The translations under genes were made by a program, and so were the position numbers. This document shows positions 6,180 to 9,712 of a stretch of 9,712 nucleotides of DNA, piece by piece. The notes under the pieces were generated by a model that did no database searches, was not told the origin of the DNA, and saw nothing but the letters and a program-made list of their open reading frames with translations. Position 1 is the stretch's first letter. Each line of letters starts with the position of its first letter. The DNA comes from CAIQJJ01 sp964606085 (GTDB lineage Bacteria > Chloroflexota > Anaerolineae > Anaerolineales > UBA4823), in NCBI GenBank assembly GCA_964606085.1, contig CAZSFD010000132.1:1-9712 (forward strand). The letters run 5' to 3'.

Positions 6180-6244
6180 TTTTGTAAGTGGCAATTGGCG
6201 GGAAAAATGATAAGATGTAAGCAACGCGGATTAAATAAGTGTCT

Positions 6245-6300
6245 GGTGAAAACCTTTGCGATGTAGCGCAAAGTGGGGCAGTTATCTAATTCCCGTGCCT
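6245..6300 (+). other. Structured 5' leader of the cyclase mRNA
   Basis: Two adjacent hairpins are visible: GGT-GAAA-ACC (6245-6254), capped by a GNRA tetraloop, and CTTTGCG/CGCAAAG (6254-6260 with 6267-6273), a perfect 7-bp stem with loop ATGTAG. The stems share C6254. Next, GGCA (6277-6280) can pair with TGCC (6296-6299). It lies directly upstream of a c-di-GMP synthase gene. It does not satisfy the c-di-GMP-I riboswitch layout that I can recall, so no riboswitch class is assigned. Confidence 0.4.
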
Positions 6301-6306
6301 AAGTTG

Positions 6307-8394
6307 ATGAGTGTCCCCATGCAAAACCTGCCTGGCTCTGAAGCCCAGGGCAACAATTTGCCCAACTTCGAAATCGCTCACTTAAAGCGCTTTGCCGAAT
6401 TTTCTGAACAAAAGGAAACCTGCCGTTCGGTGCAGGCTGTCCTCGACTTTGCATTACAAGGCACCTTGCAGGCTTTTCAGGCCGACAGCGCGGCGTTTTT
6501 TTTTAGCGAAAAAGGTGTGCCACTGCAACTGCGCGGCAGCTTACAGGCGAACGGGGCGCCACTCCATGATGAAGTTTGGGGTGAATGGGAAGGTTTGCAA
6601 AGCCTGTTTCAGCAATCCACGCGGTTGTTCGTGCTTTCGGGCTATGAATCTGACGCATCGAACCAGTTGGGGCAGTTTTTGGTGCAGCATGGGGTAAAGA
6701 CGTTGGTGGCCTTGCCCATCTTGCCAGAGACCTCAGCCCTGATGGCGGGGGTATTGCTCTTACGTTATCAACAGCCACGCCTGTTTTCGAGCATTGAGCA
6801 AGAATGGCTGTTGTTGTATGCGGCGCAGATTGAACAGGCTATCGAGCATGTGCATCTTCTGGATGAATTCCGCCAGCGCGACCTGGATATGCACATTATT
6901 GTAGATACCGTTCACATGATGATTTCCACGCTGGAAATGGAAGAATTGCTGCGCCAGGTGTCGGTGCGCCTGGCCTGGGTGAGTGGGATGGAAGACTGCA
7001 CCATCGCCGCCTACGAAACAGACCCCGAACGGCTGCGCATTCTGGCCCATTACAATGTGCTGGGGGTTTCGCAAATAGATGATGTTGGACGTGAATTCTT
7101 GTTGGCGGCCCACCCGCAAATGGCCGCGGCCTTGTGGGAACAACAGCCGATCACCTTGCATGTGGATGATCCTGCCATAGACCCCACCCAGGCAGCCATC
7201 ATGCAACAGGCTGGGTATACGCTCACCTTCCTGCTCCCGCTCAAGGCTGCCGGCCAGCCGATTGGCCTGATCGCCTTGTACAGCCGTTCGCTTGACACGG
7301 AAGGCATTGGCACAGACATGCGCCGCTTGCGTTTGCTATCAGAACAGGTGGCCCTGGCATTGATCAACGCTCGTCTTTACCAGAGCGAATGCGAGCAGCG
7401 CGCCCTGGCCGAAGCCTTGCGGCAGATCAGCCTGGCGCTTTCGAGTAATTTGAAGGCATCGGCCTTGTTCGATGTGCTGCTGGAGCAATTGGCCAACGTG
7501 GTTCCCTACGATAGCATGTGCGTTTTTTTGGTCGAAGGCGAACACGTGCGCGTGGCTGTGCAGTGTGGTTTTGACCGCTGGGGGCAGCCGCTTCCGGCAG
7601 ATTTCACCTTGCGCCTCGAAGATGTGCATAACTTACACAGCATGGCCGCCAACCGACGCGCCATGGTCATCCCGGATATTTCCATCTACACAGACTGGTT
7701 GAACGTGGGGGCGATGCACACAAAATCGTGGGTGGGTGCGCCGCTCATCGTGCGCGATCAATTGCTGGGTTTTCTTTCGTTAGATAAAACCGAACGTGGT
7801 TTTTATGGCCCCGAACATGCTGACCGCCTGGAGATGTTGGCTGGCCATGCGGCGATTGCCCTGTGGAACGCGTTGACATTTGGCGAAGTGGAGCAAGCCT
7901 CCATCACCGATTTTCTCACCGGCGCTTACAACCATCGCCACTTTCAGCAGCAATTACGCACCGAAATGGAACGTGCCAATCAGTATCATCAGCCGCTCTC
8001 GTTGTTGATGATCGATCTCGACCACTTCAAACAGGTAAATGATCGCTACGGCCATCTGGCGGGTGACCAGGTGTTGAGCCAGTTGACCGGTCGTTTGCGC
8101 GCCGAGTTGCGCAATGTAGATTTTTTAGCACGCTATGGGGGAGAGGAATTTGCCATCCTGCTGCCAGGCACCACGTCGCGCGCCTTGTTCGCCGTGGGCA
8201 ACCGCCTGTTGCAGGTGGTCAGAAACCAGCCGTTTGTGGCCGGTGATGTCGAAATCCCGATCACCATCAGCCTGGGGGGGGCGGCTTACCCCGAACACGC
8301 CCATGAAGCCCAGCACCTGATCGCCCTGGCCGACGAATGTCTGTATCGCGCAAAAAATGGCGGGCGTAACCGGTTTTGTATGGCGGGCGAATGA
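6307..8394 (+). CDS. Diguanylate cyclase with three GAF domains and GGDEF domain
   Basis: The protein has 695 residues (691 if the ATG at 6319 is used; the start is uncertain and both sites have weak ribosome binding sites). It makes c-di-GMP from two GTP. Domains in order: GAF-like about 36-180, GAF about 205-355, GAF about 383-520, GGDEF about 532-690. No membrane segment or signal peptide is seen, so it is a cytosolic sensor-cyclase. GGDEF landmarks: DFLTGAYNHRHF (535-546), metal ligand Asp570 in MIDLDHFKQVNDRYGH, Asp587, and the active loop GGEEF (611-615). RNVD (602-605), five residues before GGEEF, is an intact RxxD inhibitory site, predicting product feedback. The GAF ligands are unknown. 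It has its own promoter and converges with a HD-GYP gene only 10 nt away, giving a synthesis-degradation pair. Homopolymer runs T9 (6496-6504), T7 (7523-7529) and G8 (8274-8281) lie in the frame. Confidence 0.9.
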   Translation: MSVPMQNLPGSEAQGNNLPNFEIAHLKRFAEFSEQKETCRSVQAVLDFALQGTLQAFQADSAAFFFSEKGVPLQLRGSLQANGAPLHDEVWGEWEGLQSLFQQSTRLFVLSGYESDASNQLGQFLVQHGVKTLVALPILPETSALMAGVLLLRYQQPRLFSSIEQEWLLLYAAQIEQAIEHVHLLDEFRQRDLDMHIIVDTVHMMISTLEMEELLRQVSVRLAWVSGMEDCTIAAYETDPERLRILAHYNVLGVSQIDDVGREFLLAAHPQMAAALWEQQPITLHVDDPAIDPTQAAIMQQAGYTLTFLLPLKAAGQPIGLIALYSRSLDTEGIGTDMRRLRLLSEQVALALINARLYQSECEQRALAEALRQISLALSSNLKASALFDVLLEQLANVVPYDSMCVFLVEGEHVRVAVQCGFDRWGQPLPADFTLRLEDVHNLHSMAANRRAMVIPDISIYTDWLNVGAMHTKSWVGAPLIVRDQLLGFLSLDKTERGFYGPEHADRLEMLAGHAAIALWNALTFGEVEQASITDFLTGAYNHRHFQQQLRTEMERANQYHQPLSLLMIDLDHFKQVNDRYGHLAGDQVLSQLTGRLRAELRNVDFLARYGGEEFAILLPGTTSRALFAVGNRLLQVVRNQPFVAGDVEIPITISLGGAAYPEHAHEAQHLIALADECLYRAKNGGRNRFCMAGE

Positions 8395-8399
8395 GGCCA

Positions 8400-8413
8400 G
8401 GCGCTTATGCGCC
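8400..8413. other. Small hairpin between convergent genes
   Basis: GGCGC (8400-8404) and GCGCC (8409-8413) form a perfect 5-bp stem with loop TTAT. The loop contains the stop codon of the minus-strand gene (TTA at 8405-8407), and the stem starts 5 nt after the cyclase stop. It may mark the 3' ends of both transcripts. No T-run follows on either strand, so it is not a standard intrinsic terminator. Confidence 0.35.
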
Positions 8414-9418
8414 ACTCGGTGTGCTGTGACGATATTGCGAGATGATATGTTGCACCTGGGGGTTTTCCTGCCACAATTTAAGAAATACTTCCACGACAAC
8501 CGGATCGAAATAGATGCCAGCGCCTTTTTTGAGTTCCTGAATGGCCGTTTCGACCGGCCAGGCGGGGTGATAAGGGCGGTTGGTCGTCATGGCATCGAAG
8601 CTATCTGCCACGGAAACAATCCGTGCTTCCAGAGGAATATCTTCGCCGCCTAAGCCGCTCGGATAGCCGCCCCCATTCCAATGCTCGTGATGGTAGCGCA
8701 CAATCGAGATCATTTCTTCAAGATAGGGGATATTTTTGATCAACTCGGCACCGATAATGGGGTGCTGCCTGAGTTCGCGCCGCTCCGCGTCGCTCAGAGG
8801 GGATGACTTTGTCAGGGTATTTTCGGATACCAGGATTTTGCCAATATCGTGCAAAATGGCGCCAAAGCGGATCAAACGCAAGCGCTTTTCGTGCAGTCCC
8901 ATGGCCTGGGCAATCAGCAAGGCATAATCGCGCACCCGCTCGACGTGGCCGCGCGTATATTGGTCGCGCACTTCGATAGCATTGGCCAGCATGGTCAGGC
9001 TGGCTTCGTAAGATTGTTCAAGCTGAATCATTTTGATCTGCTGAAAACGGGTCACTTTGGCGCGAATGGCTGACAGTAATTCGTGATGGCTGATCGGTTT
9101 GACCAGGTAGTCTTCTGCGCCCAGGTTGCGTGCCCGCATAATATCTTCTTGTTCGCCTCGGGCGGTGAGGAAGATAAAGGGAATGCCCGTGCCGCCTGGG
9201 TGAGCGCGTACCAGATCGTAAAACTCATAGCCGTTCATTTCAGGCATGGTGATATCCGAGAGGATCAGATCGGGCGAATGTTCGCGCAGCAGTTCCAGCG
9301 CCTCTTTGCCGTTCATGGCTTGCAAAACAATGTAATTATCAAAGGTGAGCATGTCACGCAGGCCAAGTCGTAATTCATGGTTATCTTCTACCAACAAAAT
9401 GGTACCTTGATCGGTCAT
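8405..9418 (-). CDS. Response regulator with REC and HD-GYP domains (predicted c-di-GMP phosphodiesterase)
   Basis: The protein has 337 residues and RpfG-like architecture. The REC domain (about 6-122) has acidic Glu11/Asp12, phosphoacceptor Asp55 in LILSDITMPEMNG, Thr85 and Lys107 in YLVKP. A linker helix (about 123-140) leads to an HD-GYP domain (about 143-325). Its landmarks are TRGHVERV (155-162) with His158, LHDIGKI (189-195) with His190-Asp191, HHEHWNGGGYPSGL (243-256) with GYP at 251-253, IPLEARIVSVADSFDAM (261-277) and RPYH (281-284). All metal-site motifs appear intact, so it should hydrolyse c-di-GMP when phosphorylated. The start at 9418 follows a good ribosome binding site; the frame upstream to 9556 is non-conserved. 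No cognate histidine kinase is in the window. It converges with the diguanylate cyclase. Confidence 0.92.
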   Translation of the reverse strand: MTDQGTILLVEDNHELRLGLRDMLTFDNYIVLQAMNGKEALELLREHSPDLILSDITMPEMNGYEFYDLVRAHPGGTGIPFIFLTARGEQEDIMRARNLGAEDYLVKPISHHELLSAIRAKVTRFQQIKMIQLEQSYEASLTMLANAIEVRDQYTRGHVERVRDYALLIAQAMGLHEKRLRLIRFGAILHDIGKILVSENTLTKSSPLSDAERRELRQHPIIGAELIKNIPYLEEMISIVRYHHEHWNGGGYPSGLGGEDIPLEARIVSVADSFDAMTTNRPYHPAWPVETAIQELKKGAGIYFDPVVVEVFLKLWQENPQVQHIISQYRHSTPSGA

Positions 9419-9424
9419 AACGAT

Positions 9425-9430
9425 TTCCTT
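9425..9430 (-). promoter_or_regulatory. Ribosome binding site of the HD-GYP gene
   Basis: On the minus strand AAGGAA lies 6 nt before the ATG at 9418. It decides this start over the in-frame ATG at 9556, which would add 46 residues unrelated to a REC domain. Confidence 0.7.
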
Positions 9431-9470
9431 TGGCGGGGCATGAGGGGGCTTGAATGAATTCGATGGCGGG

Positions 9471-9479
9471 ATTGTATCA
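9471..9479 (-). promoter_or_regulatory. Extended -10 promoter for the HD-GYP gene
   Basis: On the minus strand this reads TGATACAAT: TG, one base, then TACAAT, one mismatch from consensus. It gives a leader of about 45-50 nt. No good -35 hexamer is visible at 16-18 bp. The 162-nt gap between this gene and the divergent one at 9581 thus holds two opposed extended -10 boxes. Confidence 0.45.
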
Positions 9480-9564
9480 TCAGAGTGGGATAAAAGGCTA
9501 CTTGACCATCTTCGCGCCCGGTTATAAAATGGTTTCACTGGCGCACATCCCCCCAAGTGAATTG

Positions 9565-9573
9565 TGCTATACT
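9565..9573 (+). promoter_or_regulatory. Extended -10 promoter placed for a leaderless start
   Basis: TGCTATACT is TG, one base, then TATACT. Only 7 nt separate it from the ATG at 9581, so transcription is expected to begin at or next to the start codon. Short inverted repeats overlap or flank it: TTCACT (9534-9539) with AGTGAA (9556-9561), and GCACA (9543-9547) with TGTGC (9563-9567). These could be an operator but are short. Confidence 0.45.
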
Positions 9574-9580
9574 GATAACC

Positions 9581-9712
9581 ATGATTAATTCAACCCATCC
9601 CTGGCACACCTGGGCACAAGCCATCCAGCATTGGGGCGGTTCTCACCTGATTGCCGACTTGCTGGAAGCTGCCGGGCCGTTGACCTTCCTGGGCGCACAG
9701 GCCCTTTACATC
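9581..9712 (+). CDS. Unknown protein, N-terminal part, cut by window end
   Basis: An open frame starts at ATG 9581 and continues to the window edge: 44 codons, no stop. The visible residues include WHTWAQAIQHWGG (8-20) and LIADLLEAAGPLTFLGAQAL (23-42), a helical pattern with three tryptophans and no catalytic motif. The second stretch is moderately hydrophobic but contains Asp and Glu, so it is probably not a signal peptide. I do not recognise the family. Support comes from the -10 box just upstream, the absence of stops and the GC-rich third positions. It is transcribed divergently from the HD-GYP gene. Confidence 0.55.
   Translation, partial: MINSTHPWHTWAQAIQHWGGSHLIADLLEAAGPLTFLGAQALYI

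Noticed and set aside
6245..6300. A c-di-GMP-I (GEMM) riboswitch before the cyclase
   Set aside because: GAAA loop and GCAAAG elements are present, but the first stem is only 3 bp and is not followed directly by the GGGACGCAAAG-type joining segment. The CGCAAAG is fully paired with CTTTGCG instead. Kept only as an unclassified structured leader.

Overview
The window is a gene-dense bacterial chromosome segment: nine complete protein genes, one partial gene, and no gap above about 165 bases. It probably comes from an uncultured member of the Chloroflexota (Anaerolineae-like). This is an inference from several traits together: a Uma2 nuclease-fold gene, a VapBC pair, an isolated LeuD-type subunit beside an isocitrate/isopropylmalate-type dehydrogenase, multi-GAF c-di-GMP proteins, often weak Shine-Dalgarno sites, and short-period GTGA-type repeats at gene junctions. 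No rRNA, tRNA, CRISPR array or transposase was found.

Layout. (1) 1-1448 is accessory cargo, with lower GC by eye than what follows. A terminator-like hairpin (57-92) precedes a Uma2-family gene (152-760), then a VapB-like antitoxin (772-1002) overlapping a PIN-domain VapC toxin (999-1448). (2) 1451-4286 is a GC-rich metabolic run: a low-specificity threonine aldolase, an aconitase-superfamily small subunit (LeuD/HacB type) and a beta-decarboxylating dehydrogenase with NADP-type cofactor residues. The large dehydratase subunit is not in the window. (3) 4316-6159 holds a compact N4/N6-type DNA methyltransferase followed after 2 nt by an unrecognised protein with an apparent PD-(D/E)xK core. 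I read this as a candidate restriction-modification pair, and it is the most likely undescribed system here. (4) 6160-9418 is a c-di-GMP module: a triple-GAF diguanylate cyclase with an intact GGEEF and RxxD inhibitory site, converging tail to tail with a REC-HD-GYP response regulator (predicted c-di-GMP phosphodiesterase). (5) From 9581 a divergent gene of unknown function runs off the window.

The genes on the plus strand from 152 to 6159 are tightly packed (overlap of 4 nt to gaps of about 93 nt) and could be read as one long transcript or several overlapping ones. Three successive junctions (after the aldolase, after LeuD and after the dehydrogenase) carry short tandem units of period 7-8, with a GTGA-type half followed by its complement, so each could form an RNA hairpin. 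The c-di-GMP genes and the last gene are preceded by TGn-TAnAnT extended -10 boxes. The one at 9565-9573 lies so close to its ATG that a leaderless mRNA is predicted.
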